Below, piece after piece: positions 1 to 6,984 of a stretch of DNA of 13,288 nt. This stretch comes from DASWKG01 sp036396755 (lineage in GTDB: Bacteria; Actinomycetota; UBA4738; CALAEC01): positions 1-13,288 of the forward strand of contig DASWKG010000156.1 of assembly GCA_036396755.1 (NCBI GenBank). The letters are read 5' to 3'. A model generated the notes under the pieces. The model saw only the letters and a list, made by a program, of their open reading frames with translations. It made no database searches and was not told the origin of the DNA. The translations under genes were made by a program, and so were the position numbers. How positions within the stretch are numbered: the stretch's first letter is position 1; the number at the start of each line of letters is the position of its first letter.

Positions 1-1
1 T

Positions 2-43
2 GGAGGCGAGATCGCCTTCCTGCCGTCGGCCTGGACGTCCTGA
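2..43 (+). CDS. C-terminal end of an upstream gene (partial)
   Basis: The first bases read in this frame as GGEIAFLPSAWTS followed by a TGA stop at 41-43. Twelve of the thirteen sense codons end in G or C, which matches the real genes of this window; the exception is the first codon (gga). Downstream there is a gap with a promoter, as expected after the end of a gene. Only 13 residues are visible, so the product cannot be named. The frame starting at base 1 also stays open for some distance, so this call is tentative. Confidence 0.4.
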   Translation, partial: GGEIAFLPSAWTS

Positions 44-66
44 GGCTCGTCGCGCGAGACGCATCC

Positions 67-95
67 TTGACCACTCGGGGGCGCTCCGCTAGATT
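67..95 (+). promoter_or_regulatory. Sigma-70/SigA-like promoter for the S55 peptidase gene
   Basis: The -35 box TTGACC (67-72, five of six consensus bases) and the -10 box TAGATT (90-95, with T, A, A and T at consensus positions) are separated by exactly 17 bases. Transcription would start near base 102, leaving a leader of about 125 bases before the ATG at 228. This is the best two-box promoter seen in the window. The 44-227 interval shows nothing else I can support apart from the ribosome binding site. Confidence 0.6.
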
Positions 96-212
96 CGTCC
101 GGCTCGCCCTTTCGACGAAGGCCCGTCCGACCCCGGAACCCGGAGCCACCTGGGAGCGTCTGAGGGGCGGGTCGGTCTCTCCGGGCCGCGCTGCCGCGCG
201 CCGCCCGCCGGA

Positions 213-220
213 AGAAGGAG
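213..220 (+). promoter_or_regulatory. Ribosome binding site of the S55 peptidase gene
   Basis: AGAAGGAG lies 7 bases before the ATG at 228. It is a strong Shine-Dalgarno match and fixes this start, which also begins a clear signal peptide. Confidence 0.75.
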
Positions 221-227
221 TCACGAC

Positions 228-2069
228 ATGGGACGGTTCGCTCGCTCCACCTCGCTCGCCGCCGCGGCGATGATCCTCACGGCGCTCCTGCAGGGCTCCG
301 CCGTCACGGCGTCGGACTCCTCGGCCGAGCGCTGCCCCGGCCTGCAGACGATGCCGGTCGACCAGCTCGCCCCCGGGATGACGGGCTACGGGCTGACCGT
401 CACGAAGGGCAACACCCCCGAGCGGTTCGACGTCGAGATCCTCGGCGTGATCGAGGACGGGATCCTGCCGGGCCGCGACCTCATCCTCATCGAGGCCTCC
501 GGGCCGATCATCGACGAGGTCGGAGGCATCTGGTTCGGGATGTCGGGGTCTCCCATCTACATCAACAACAAGCTCGTCGGGGCCGAGGCGTTCGGCTTCA
601 GCGGCGGTCCCTCGCCGATCGGCGGGGTCACGCCGGCGGCCGAGATGCTCGCGGTGGCGAACCAGCCCGAAGCGACCACCGCCGCCCGGGAGCCCGCGCG
701 GATCGCGCTCCCCCCGCGTTTCCGGCGCGTGGCGGTGCGCCGCGGCGCGACCGAGGCGCAGGCGGCCGCCGGGCTGACCCAGCTCCGCCTGCCGTTCAGC
801 ATGTCGGGGGTGAGCGGCATGCGGCTCGAGCAGATCGCCGAGATCACCGATCGCGAGGGACTCGCCCTGCTGCCGTACGCCGGCAGCTCCGCGTCGACCG
901 GCACGGACGGGAGTGCGGCCGAGATCTCCCCGGGCAGCAACTTCTTCGTCACGCTCTCGACCGGCGACCTGACCTCCGGCGGTGTCGGCACCACGACGTT
1001 CGTCTGTCCCGGGCTCGCGATGGCCTTCGGGCATCCCATGCTGTGGGACGGCACCACCGGGTTCGGCGTCCACGACGCGCAGGCGCTGACGATCGTCTCC
1101 GATCCGCTGTTCGGAGCGTTCAAGTTCGCCTCGGTCGGCAACCTCGGCGGCACCCTCGACCAGGACCGCTTCGCCGGCGTTCGCGGCGACCTCGGGAGCG
1201 TCCCTTCGCCGATCCCGGTCACCTCCACGACCACGGGCCTCAACACCGGGTCGGTGCGCGAGGGCGAGACCCAGGTGATGTCCAACGAGTTCGTCCCGAG
1301 CATCGCGTTCACCCACGCGTTCGTGAACATCGACTCGACCTTCGACCAGATCAGCGGTGGCAGCTCGGCGGTGGCGTGGCACGTCACCGGGACCCGCGCC
1401 GACGGTTCGGGGTGGGAGCTGACGCGGTCGAACGCGTTCGCGTCGGACTTCGACATCTCGATCGAGTCGAGCCTTGAGCTCTACGGGCATCTCGCGCAGC
1501 TGCTCGACAACCCGTTCGAGGAGATCCGGTTCACCTCCGTCGACGTCGACCCCGTCGTCGACGACGACCTCAACCGGTTGAAGATCGACCGCGTCCTGGT
1601 CTCGGTCAACGGCGGGGGCTACCGTGAGTCGAAGCGGGTCGAGGTCACGCCGGGCGACCGGGTCGGCCTTCGCGTCGTGATGCTCGAGGGCGAGGACGCG
1701 ACCGAGCGGACCGAGGACCTGCTGTTCAAGCTCCCGCGCGCGCTCCCGAAGCGCGGCGTCATCGAGGTGAGCGGCGGGGTCCGCGGCGGGAACTTCGAGT
1801 GCCTGTTCTTCCCCGAGGCGTGCTTCGGCGACGAGGACGAGGCGCAGTCGTTCGACGAGCTCCTCGCCTCGCTCGAGAGCTCGCCGACGAACGACCAGCT
1901 GAACGCGACCCTCGAGTTCGGCGGGTTCGTCAGCGACCAGCAGGTCACCACGCTCGACCAGGTCGTGAGCGGCAAGAAGCGCGTTCGCATCGTCTACCCG
2001 AAGGGGTCGGGTGGCGGCGGAGGCGGCAAGGGGGGCGGTGGCGGCGGGGCGGTTCCGGTCGAGGGCTAG
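228..2069 (+). CDS. Secreted SpoIVB/peptidase S55-domain protein
   Basis: This 613-residue protein is probably an exported serine peptidase of the SpoIVB (S55) family; its substrate is unknown. Residues 1-29 form a signal peptide: basic start, hydrophobic stretch AAAAMILTALL, then AVTA before SDS. The conserved family opening GMTGYGLTV is at 50-58. The serine motif GMSGSP is at 104-109, with Ser106 the likely nucleophile, and a second conserved block AFGHPM carries His269. In Bacillus SpoIVB the histidine comes before the GMSGSP motif, so here the order is reversed. Two cysteines near the C terminus (525 and 532) may form a disulfide. The tail (about 592-607) is almost pure glycine interrupted by a lysine. 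It has its own promoter and ribosome binding site. Peptidase activity is inferred from motifs; the protein could also be a non-catalytic relative. Confidence 0.85.
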   Translation: MGRFARSTSLAAAAMILTALLQGSAVTASDSSAERCPGLQTMPVDQLAPGMTGYGLTVTKGNTPERFDVEILGVIEDGILPGRDLILIEASGPIIDEVGGIWFGMSGSPIYINNKLVGAEAFGFSGGPSPIGGVTPAAEMLAVANQPEATTAAREPARIALPPRFRRVAVRRGATEAQAAAGLTQLRLPFSMSGVSGMRLEQIAEITDREGLALLPYAGSSASTGTDGSAAEISPGSNFFVTLSTGDLTSGGVGTTTFVCPGLAMAFGHPMLWDGTTGFGVHDAQALTIVSDPLFGAFKFASVGNLGGTLDQDRFAGVRGDLGSVPSPIPVTSTTTGLNTGSVREGETQVMSNEFVPSIAFTHAFVNIDSTFDQISGGSSAVAWHVTGTRADGSGWELTRSNAFASDFDISIESSLELYGHLAQLLDNPFEEIRFTSVDVDPVVDDDLNRLKIDRVLVSVNGGGYRESKRVEVTPGDRVGLRVVMLEGEDATERTEDLLFKLPRALPKRGVIEVSGGVRGGNFECLFFPEACFGDEDEAQSFDELLASLESSPTNDQLNATLEFGGFVSDQQVTTLDQVVSGKKRVRIVYPKGSGGGGGGKGGGGGGAVPVEG

Positions 2070-2072
2070 GCT

Positions 2073-2087
2073 CCGGGGTTCCCCCGG
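2073..2087 (+). other. Small GC hairpin between the S55 gene and the next ORF
   Basis: CCGGGG (2073-2078) can pair with CCCCGG (2082-2087) around a TTC loop, starting three bases after the TAG stop of the S55 gene and ending four bases before the next ATG. No T-run follows, so it is not a standard intrinsic terminator. It could attenuate read-through or hide the start region of the small downstream gene. It could also be chance in such GC-rich DNA. Confidence 0.3.
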
Positions 2088-2091
2088 GGCG

Positions 2092-2271
2092 ATGGGGGAG
2101 CTCGCCGCCGGCGGGATCTCGTGGATCGAGGTCGCGGCCGACGGCCGGCTGGTCGCCGAGTGGGTCGGCGGGGAGCTCCCGTGGGTCCGGTTCGTGCCGG
2201 GCGTCCCCGGCCTGCGCGAGGTGGCCGTCGGGCCGCCGGAGGCGGAGATCGTCGTCCGCGCCGACGCATGA
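2092..2271 (+). CDS. Small protein of unknown function (59 aa)
   Basis: I do not recognise this family. The frame begins with ATG 22 bases after the S55 gene stop and ends by sharing ATGA with the start of the dehydratase gene, a typical operon junction. Almost every codon ends in G or C, apart from GCA just before the stop, which supports real coding. The protein (MGELAAGGISWIEVAADGRL at the start) is short, soluble-looking and acidic. It has alternating hydrophobic and charged residues suggestive of beta strands (SWIEVAADGRLVAEW, REVAVGPPEAEIVV). No signal peptide, membrane segment, cysteine or metal motif is present. No clear Shine-Dalgarno is seen; translation may be coupled to the gene before it. 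A longer reading from GTG 2011 inside the S55 gene is possible but less likely. Confidence 0.6.
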   Translation: MGELAAGGISWIEVAADGRLVAEWVGGELPWVRFVPGVPGLREVAVGPPEAEIVVRADA

Positions 2272-3266
2272 GCCTCGGCCCCGCCCTCCGGTCGCTGATC
2301 GAGGGCGCGGCCTGGCGGGACGTGATGGAGGGCGAGACGGGGAGCCGCGCCCGCGGGCTCTGGCGGCGGACCCCGCTGCTCCGGCTTCCGGCCTCGGGTC
2401 GCCCCGAGCTGTGGGTGAAGGCGGAAGGTTTGCAGCGGACCGGCTCGTTCAAGGTGCGCGGGGCCTCCGCCTTGCTGGCCTCGCTCTCGCGGGAGGAGAC
2501 CGCCGCCGGGGTGGTGACCGCGTCGGCCGGCAACCACGGGCTCGGCGTGGCCGAGGCCGCCCGGGCCTTCGGGGTCGCCGCCACCGTGCTCGTCCCGGAG
2601 ACCTCGCCCGAGGTGAAGCGGCGGGGCATCGCGGCCCTCGGGGCCGAAGTGGTGGTGCTCGGCGCCGGCTACGACGAGGCCGCGGCCCGCGCGAAGGAGC
2701 TCGCCGCCTCGACGGGGCGTCGGTATCTCCGCGCCTTCGACGACGAGCATGTGATCGCCGGCAACGGCGGCACCACGGGGGCCGAGATCGCCGAGGACCT
2801 CCCGGGCGGCGTCCGCGCCGGGGACCTGGTGGTCGTTCCGGTCGGGGGCGGCGGGCTGTCGTCGGGGATCGGAGGATCGCTCGCCGCGACCGGCGCCACG
2901 CTGGTCGGAGTCGAGCCGGAGACGAACCACGCGATGTACGACTCCTTCGAGCTCGGCGAGGCGCTGGTCGACTACCCGCAGGGGGGCCCCACGCTCGCCG
3001 AGGGGCTGGAGGGAGCGGTCTCGGACCTCACCTACCGCCTCTGCCGCGAGGCGTTCGAGGGCATCGTCCTCGTCTCCGAGGCGGCGATCCGCACAGCGAT
3101 GGCCTGGGGCTACCGGACCGCGGGGTTGGTGCTCGAGGCGTCGGCGGCCGCCTCGCTCGCGGCCGCCCTCGAGGGCGGCCTCCCCCCGGCGGAGCGCGTC
3201 GTGTGCGTCACGACCGGCTCGAACGTGGAGCCCGACCTGCTCGACGAGGTGCTTCGCGAGGCCTGA
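2268..3266 (+). CDS. PLP-dependent threonine/serine dehydratase
   Basis: This 332-residue protein belongs to fold-type II PLP enzymes and probably deaminates L-threonine to 2-oxobutanoate and L-serine to pyruvate in the cytosol. The PLP-binding lysine is Lys62 in TGSFKVRGA. SAGNHG (86-91) contacts substrate and cofactor, the glycine loop PVGGGGL (191-197) holds the PLP phosphate, and TTGSN (315-319) matches the C-terminal cofactor motif. The length equals a single catalytic domain with no C-terminal ACT-like regulatory domain, so it resembles catabolic or anabolic short forms rather than feedback-regulated long IlvA. Serine racemase or another beta-replacing or eliminating activity is an alternative. 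The ATG at 2268 is chosen because it overlaps the previous stop by ATGA and starts a normal N-terminus; upstream in-frame sequence is arginine-rich and non-coding in character. Confidence 0.85.
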   Translation: MSLGPALRSLIEGAAWRDVMEGETGSRARGLWRRTPLLRLPASGRPELWVKAEGLQRTGSFKVRGASALLASLSREETAAGVVTASAGNHGLGVAEAARAFGVAATVLVPETSPEVKRRGIAALGAEVVVLGAGYDEAAARAKELAASTGRRYLRAFDDEHVIAGNGGTTGAEIAEDLPGGVRAGDLVVVPVGGGGLSSGIGGSLAATGATLVGVEPETNHAMYDSFELGEALVDYPQGGPTLAEGLEGAVSDLTYRLCREAFEGIVLVSEAAIRTAMAWGYRTAGLVLEASAAASLAAALEGGLPPAERVVCVTTGSNVEPDLLDEVLREA

Positions 3267-3277
3267 GCCCGGCTCAG
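3263..3277. terminator. Palindrome holding both convergent stop codons
   Basis: CTGAGCC-C-GGCTCAG is a perfect inverted repeat. The TGA of the dehydratase gene (3264-3266) and the TCA, i.e. TGA on the minus strand, of the carboxypeptidase gene (3274-3276) lie at mirror positions in the two arms. As RNA it can form a six-pair stem with a CCG loop from either strand. No T-run follows on either side. It may act as a compact two-way transcription stop, but that is inference. Confidence 0.35.
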
Positions 3278-5031
3278 AGGTTGCGCCGGAGCGTCCGCAC
3301 CACCGAGTCCTCGATCGCCTTGGCCCTCCACGTGGAGAGGCCCGTCGAGATGATCGAGAACTCCACCCACGCGTCGCGGTCCTTCGCCAGCACCCAGCCC
3401 GACAGCGCGGAGATGCCCGTCAGGGTGCCGGTCTTCGCGCGGACCGGGACGCCCTCGAGGCGGTCGTCGAGCGTGCCGTGCCCGGCCGACGGGAGGCCGT
3501 CGCGGAGCGCCTCGCCCCACTCGGCCTCCTCGGCGGCGCCGAGGAGGCGCACGATCCCCTCCGGCGTGGCCCGGTTCGCGTAGGAGAGGCCAGAGGAATC
3601 GAAGGCGGTCACGCGGACCCCGTGGTCCTCGGCCCAGGCCTCGATCGCCCGCGCGCCTCGCGCGATCGAGCCGGGTGCGTCCGCGGCCGTCCCGCCGAGC
3701 ACTTTGCCCAGCACCTCGGCGCGGAAGTTGGAGGAGTAGGCGTTCGTCGTCGACAGCAGGTCGCCGATGGGCCTGGACTGGATGCGGGCGAGCTCCTCGA
3801 GGCCGGCCGGGTGCCGGCCCGAGCCCGAGCGGCGAACGACCCGGATGCCGGCCCGGCGGAGCTGGGTGGTCAACTCCTCGGCGGCGAGCGCCTCGGGGTC
3901 CCGCACGTGCCGGCCGCGCGCGGAGTTCCCCTCGAAGACGAGCGCGGTCGGCCTCGCGACGTAGTCGCGCGGGAAGTACGGCCGCCACCCCCGGGCCCAC
4001 CAGTCGCGGACGAGCCCCCGCGTGCTCCCGCGGACCGAGCCCTCGACGCGCCGGACGCCCGCACGCCGGAGCCGCGTCGCCAGCCGGCGGAGCTCGGCGC
4101 GCCCGACCTCGGGATCGCCGCCCCCGACGAGCCAGAGATCCCCCGGGACCACGCCGTCCTCCGGCGGACGCGCGAGCACCCGGGTGGCGAGGCGGGCGTC
4201 CGGCCCGAGCGCGGCGAGGAGGGCCATCGAGAGCAGGAGCTTCTGGTTCGAGGCGGGGGCCCGGCGCCGCGCGTCGCCGTGGCGGAAGAGGAATGCGCCC
4301 TCCTCGCGAACCGAGATGCCCACCGCGCCGCCGGCCAGTCGGTCGACGCGTCGCATCCACGACGCTCGCACGACGCGAACGGCGAGGTCGCGGCTGGTGC
4401 CGGCGTCGTTCAGGTCGTCCTGCGCAGCCCACCGCGCCCGCAGTGTCAAGTCGCCGAGGTCCTCCCAGCCGCTGCAGACCGGAACGGTTGCGCGGGACGC
4501 CGGGCCCAGCGATCCATCGCCGGCCTCGGCCCAGGCGGCGCCCTCGCGGCGCTCGACGACGACGGCCTGCCCCGGCTTCGGGGGCGTGACGGCGACCTCC
4601 ACCCGAACGCAGCCTCCGGCGGGCCACCGGCGGCGGGCGGTGGTTGTCACCGCCGCGCGCACCGAGCTGTGCGCCGTGTCGGAGGTGACCTCGTCGCAGA
4701 CGGTGGCGCCGTCGGTGCGGGCCTCGACGACCGCGCGGTAGTCGGCGTTCGCGTCGGCCGCCAGCTCGAAGGAGAACGATCCGTCGCCGCCGGTGACGCC
4801 CGAGGTGACCTCCTCCCAGGACGAACCGTCGCCCGGGCGCCGCTCGAGGCGGACGACCCGGCCATCGAGGCAGTCCGCCTCGGCCGACAGGCTGCCCGCC
4901 GCGCGCAGGTCCTCCCCGTACGACGCCATCGAGGGCGTGACCACCAGGCCGGCCGAGGCGGGGATCCCCGCCGGGGCGGCCCCGACGACCGCCGGCATGA
5001 GCGAGAGCAGGAGCGTGAGGGCGGGCTTCAT
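3274..5031 (-). CDS. dacB: D-alanyl-D-alanine carboxypeptidase/endopeptidase, PBP4 (S13) family
   Basis: This 585-residue exported penicillin-binding protein trims or cleaves peptidoglycan peptides outside the membrane. The signal peptide covers residues 1 to about 27 (MKPALTLLLSLMPAVVGAAP, then ASA before G). The three active-site motifs are SNQK at 261-264 (nucleophile Ser261), SSN at 433-435 and KTG at 533-535. FEGNSARGR (367-374) and FDSSGLSYANR (477-487) also fit the S13 family. Residues about 30-225 look like one or two Ig- or fibronectin-like beta-sandwich domains that are not part of the S13 core and may bind cell-wall material. The ATG at 5031 is chosen because it starts the signal peptide directly; an in-frame upstream ATG at 5073 would add 14 residues before it and overlap the divergent fabI promoter. 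The gene is convergent with the dehydratase and divergent from fabI. Confidence 0.88.
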   Translation of the reverse strand: MKPALTLLLSLMPAVVGAAPAGIPASAGLVVTPSMASYGEDLRAAGSLSAEADCLDGRVVRLERRPGDGSSWEEVTSGVTGGDGSFSFELAADANADYRAVVEARTDGATVCDEVTSDTAHSSVRAAVTTTARRRWPAGGCVRVEVAVTPPKPGQAVVVERREGAAWAEAGDGSLGPASRATVPVCSGWEDLGDLTLRARWAAQDDLNDAGTSRDLAVRVVRASWMRRVDRLAGGAVGISVREEGAFLFRHGDARRRAPASNQKLLLSMALLAALGPDARLATRVLARPPEDGVVPGDLWLVGGGDPEVGRAELRRLATRLRRAGVRRVEGSVRGSTRGLVRDWWARGWRPYFPRDYVARPTALVFEGNSARGRHVRDPEALAAEELTTQLRRAGIRVVRRSGSGRHPAGLEELARIQSRPIGDLLSTTNAYSSNFRAEVLGKVLGGTAADAPGSIARGARAIEAWAEDHGVRVTAFDSSGLSYANRATPEGIVRLLGAAEEAEWGEALRDGLPSAGHGTLDDRLEGVPVRAKTGTLTGISALSGWVLAKDRDAWVEFSIISTGLSTWRAKAIEDSVVRTLRRNL

Positions 5032-5040
5032 CGTCGGGCC

Positions 5041-5069
5041 ATTGTGGGGGCGGAGGGGCGCCCGCTCAA
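5041..5069 (-). promoter_or_regulatory. Promoter for the dacB-like gene
   Basis: Read on the minus strand, TTGAGC (plus coordinates 5064-5069) and CACAAT (5041-5046) are separated by exactly 17 bases; each box matches consensus at four of six positions. The ATG at 5031 begins nine bases after the -10 box, so the transcript would be leaderless or nearly so. It sits back to back with the fabI -10 element. Confidence 0.45.
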
Positions 5070-5074
5070 GCAAG

Positions 5075-5080
5075 TAGGAT
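5075..5080 (+). promoter_or_regulatory. -10 element for fabI/inhA, leaderless start
   Basis: TAGGAT fits the actinobacterial TAnnnT pattern. Seven bases separate it from the ATG at 5088, the usual distance to a transcription start, so mRNA may begin at the start codon itself. No Shine-Dalgarno is present before either candidate ATG (5079 or 5088) and no good -35 box is seen. Confidence 0.45.
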
Positions 5081-5087
5081 GCGGTCG

Positions 5088-5888
5088 ATGCTGCTCGAGG
5101 GGAAGCGGGTGCTGGTGACGGGGGTCCTCACCCCCCAGAGCATCGCGTTCGCCACCGCCCGGGCGGCCCAGGAGGAGGGCGCCGAGGTCCTGCTCACGGG
5201 CTTCGGCCGGGGCCGGTCGCTCACCGAGAAGACCGCCCGGCGCCTGCCGACTCCCGCCGACGTCCTCGAGATGGACGCGAACGACGAGGCCCAGGTCTCG
5301 TCGGTGGGCGAGGCGATCCGCGAGCGATGGGGAGGCCTCGACGGCGTGCTCCACGCGATCGCGTACGCGCCCGAGGACGCGCTCGGGGGCAACTTCCTGC
5401 GCACCCCGTGGGAGAGCGCGGCCACAGCCTTCCAGACCAGCGCCTACTCGCTGAAGACGCTCGTCGCCGCGTTCTTGCCGCTCTTCGGCGAGGGCGGCGG
5501 GAGCGTGGTCTCGCTCGACTTCGACGCCACCGTCGCGTGGCCCGGCTACGACTGGATGGGGGTCTCGAAAGCCGCCCTCGAGGCCGTGACCCGGTACCTG
5601 GCGCGTGACGTGGGGCGCCGGGGGATCCGCGTGAACTGCATCTCGGCCGGACCGCTCCGGACCGTGGCCGCCAAGGGCATCCCCGGGTTCGACCTGTTCA
5701 CCGAGGTCTGGCATCGGCGAGCCCCGCTCGGCTGGGACGTGACCGACCCGGCGCCGGTCGCCGAGGCGGCCGCGTTCCTTCTCTCGGACCGAGCCCGCGC
5801 CATCACCGGAGAGATCCTCCACGTCGACGGCGGCTACCACGCCATGGGCGCCGACCTCGTCGAGGCGGGGGACGACGACGGCCCGTAG
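5088..5888 (+). CDS. fabI: Enoyl-[acyl-carrier-protein] reductase, NADH-dependent (FabI/InhA)
   Basis: This short-chain dehydrogenase-like enzyme of 266 residues reduces the trans-2-enoyl-ACP double bond in the last step of each type II fatty acid elongation cycle. The N-terminal nucleotide-binding segment GKRVLVTGVLTPQSIAFATA is of the FabI type, which replaces the usual SDR TGxxxGIG. The catalytic pair is Tyr154 and Lys161 in YDWMGVSK, with the Y-x6-K spacing specific to FabI/InhA. LTGFGRG (36-42), SVVSLDFDA, the block RAPLGWDVTDPAPVAEAAAFLLSD and the end block DGGYH also resemble InhA. This family is the target of triclosan and, in mycobacteria, activated isoniazid. The start at 5088 fits the -10 box position; ATG 5079 would add three residues. 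It is divergent from dacB and 40 bases ahead of the htrA-like gene. Confidence 0.9.
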   Translation: MLLEGKRVLVTGVLTPQSIAFATARAAQEEGAEVLLTGFGRGRSLTEKTARRLPTPADVLEMDANDEAQVSSVGEAIRERWGGLDGVLHAIAYAPEDALGGNFLRTPWESAATAFQTSAYSLKTLVAAFLPLFGEGGGSVVSLDFDATVAWPGYDWMGVSKAALEAVTRYLARDVGRRGIRVNCISAGPLRTVAAKGIPGFDLFTEVWHRRAPLGWDVTDPAPVAEAAAFLLSDRARAITGEILHVDGGYHAMGADLVEAGDDDGP

Positions 5889-5914
5889 GTCCTGCGCTTC
5901 CGGGCCTCCGCCGG

Positions 5915-5920
5915 TATCCT
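5915..5920 (+). promoter_or_regulatory. -10 element for the htrA-like gene, leaderless start
   Basis: TATCCT lies eight bases before the GTG start at 5929 and no Shine-Dalgarno is present between them. Position and lack of a ribosome binding site suggest a leaderless transcript. The -35 region is not recognisable. Confidence 0.4.
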
Positions 5921-5928
5921 CGGGCCCC

Positions 5929-6984
5929 GTGAGACGAAGCGCCTGCATCGCCGCCCTGGCCGCGCTCCTCGCCGGCGCATGCGGCGGCCCCGGGTTCCGC
6001 CTGGACGCTCCGCCCCTGCCCCAGGCCGGCCCGACGCTCTCGCCCCTCCCCCCGATCGAGCTCGGCGACCAGCCTATCGTCGACGTCGTCGAGCGCGTCC
6101 GGCCTGCGGTGGTGAACGTGCGGACCGAGGGGGGCACCGGCAGCGGGTTCATCGTCGACGCGGACGGCGTCGTCGTGACGAACTTCCACGTCGTGCGAGG
6201 CGCCACCGAGATCCGGGTGCTGACCGCCGACGGCGAGCGGCTCGACGCGCGGCCGATCGTGGCCGATCCGAACGCCGACCTGGCGGTGCTGAAGGTCGAG
6301 GCCGGCGGCCTCCCCACGGTCCCGCTGGGCGACTCCGACGCGCTGCGCCTGGGCGAGACCGTGGTCGCGCTGGGCTTCGCGCTGGCGCTCGAGGGCGGGC
6401 CGAGCGTGACGTCGGGCATCGTGTCGGCGATGGGCCGCAGCATCGAGGCGCAGAGCGGCGACGTGACCGAGACCCTCGAGGAGCTGATCCAGACGGACGC
6501 GGCGATCAACCCCGGGAACTCCGGCGGCCCGCTGCTCGACCTGGCCGGCCGCGTGGTGGGAATCAACACGGCGGGAGTCTCGGCGTCGGCCGCCGAGAAC
6601 ATCGGCTTCGCGATCGCGATCAACCGCGCGAGGCCCATCATCGAGCGCGCGATCGAGGACCCCGAGGCCCGGCTCGCCTACCTCGGGGTCTCGTCGAGGC
6701 CCGTCGACGCGCTGCTCGCGTCCGAGCTCGACCTGCCCGTCGACCGAGGCCTCTACGTGACCGCGGTGCCGGACGACGGGCCTGCCGGGGTGGCGGGCAT
6801 CCAGGCCGGCGATGTGATCGTCCGGATGGGAGGAAGTGACGTCGCCGACAACGACGACCTGCTCGCCGCGATCCTCTCGCACGAGCCGGGCGAGACCGTG
6901 GACGTCGAGGTCGTCCACCCGGGGGGATCGCGCGAGACCTTCCCCGTGACGCTCAGCGTTCGTCCCGACATCCCGCTCGGCTGA
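5929..6984 (+). CDS. HtrA/DegP-like serine protease with PDZ domain, probable lipoprotein
   Basis: This 351-residue S1C protease probably handles misfolded proteins at the outer face of the membrane. The first residues (MRRSACIAALAALLAGACGG) form a signal sequence whose Cys18 follows LLAGA, a slightly weak lipobox, so lipid anchoring is likely; a spacer rich in Pro and Leu follows. The trypsin-like domain spans about 48-240 with catalytic His87 (TNFHVV), Asp117 (NADLAVLKV) and Ser198 (NPGNSGGPLL). One PDZ domain spans about 248-345 (YLGVSSRPV, GLYVTAVPDDGPAGVAGIQAGD in part). The length is usual for HtrA proteins with one PDZ. A GTG start is used, placed just after a -10-like hexamer. Its stop overlaps the trmI start by one base (TGATG), so the two are co-translated. 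Confidence 0.9.
   Translation: MRRSACIAALAALLAGACGGPGFRLDAPPLPQAGPTLSPLPPIELGDQPIVDVVERVRPAVVNVRTEGGTGSGFIVDADGVVVTNFHVVRGATEIRVLTADGERLDARPIVADPNADLAVLKVEAGGLPTVPLGDSDALRLGETVVALGFALALEGGPSVTSGIVSAMGRSIEAQSGDVTETLEELIQTDAAINPGNSGGPLLDLAGRVVGINTAGVSASAAENIGFAIAINRARPIIERAIEDPEARLAYLGVSSRPVDALLASELDLPVDRGLYVTAVPDDGPAGVAGIQAGDVIVRMGGSDVADNDDLLAAILSHEPGETVDVEVVHPGGSRETFPVTLSVRPDIPLG

Noticed and set aside
67..273. Short TTG-started frame ahead of the S55 gene
   Set aside because: It lies over the promoter and the ribosome binding site, overlaps the start of a certain gene and has no homology-like features. Its TTG is the -35 box.
2121..2267. Longer N-terminus for the dehydratase from GTG 2121
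   Set aside because: The extra 49 residues are arginine-rich and overlap the better-supported small gene. ATG 2268 has the ATGA junction and a normal enzyme start.
1799..3583. Plus-strand frame of 594 codons covering the end of the S55 gene and the dehydratase
   Set aside because: It is an arginine-rich shadow frame that crosses two supported genes and a convergent junction.
5032..5073. Upstream ATG at 5073 for the carboxypeptidase
   Set aside because: It would put 14 polar residues before the signal peptide and cover the promoter. ATG 5031 starts the signal peptide directly.
3478..5118. Long plus-strand frame opposite the carboxypeptidase gene
   Set aside because: The translation is Arg/Ala/Gly/Pro-rich with no domain, and the minus strand carries all three S13 active-site motifs.
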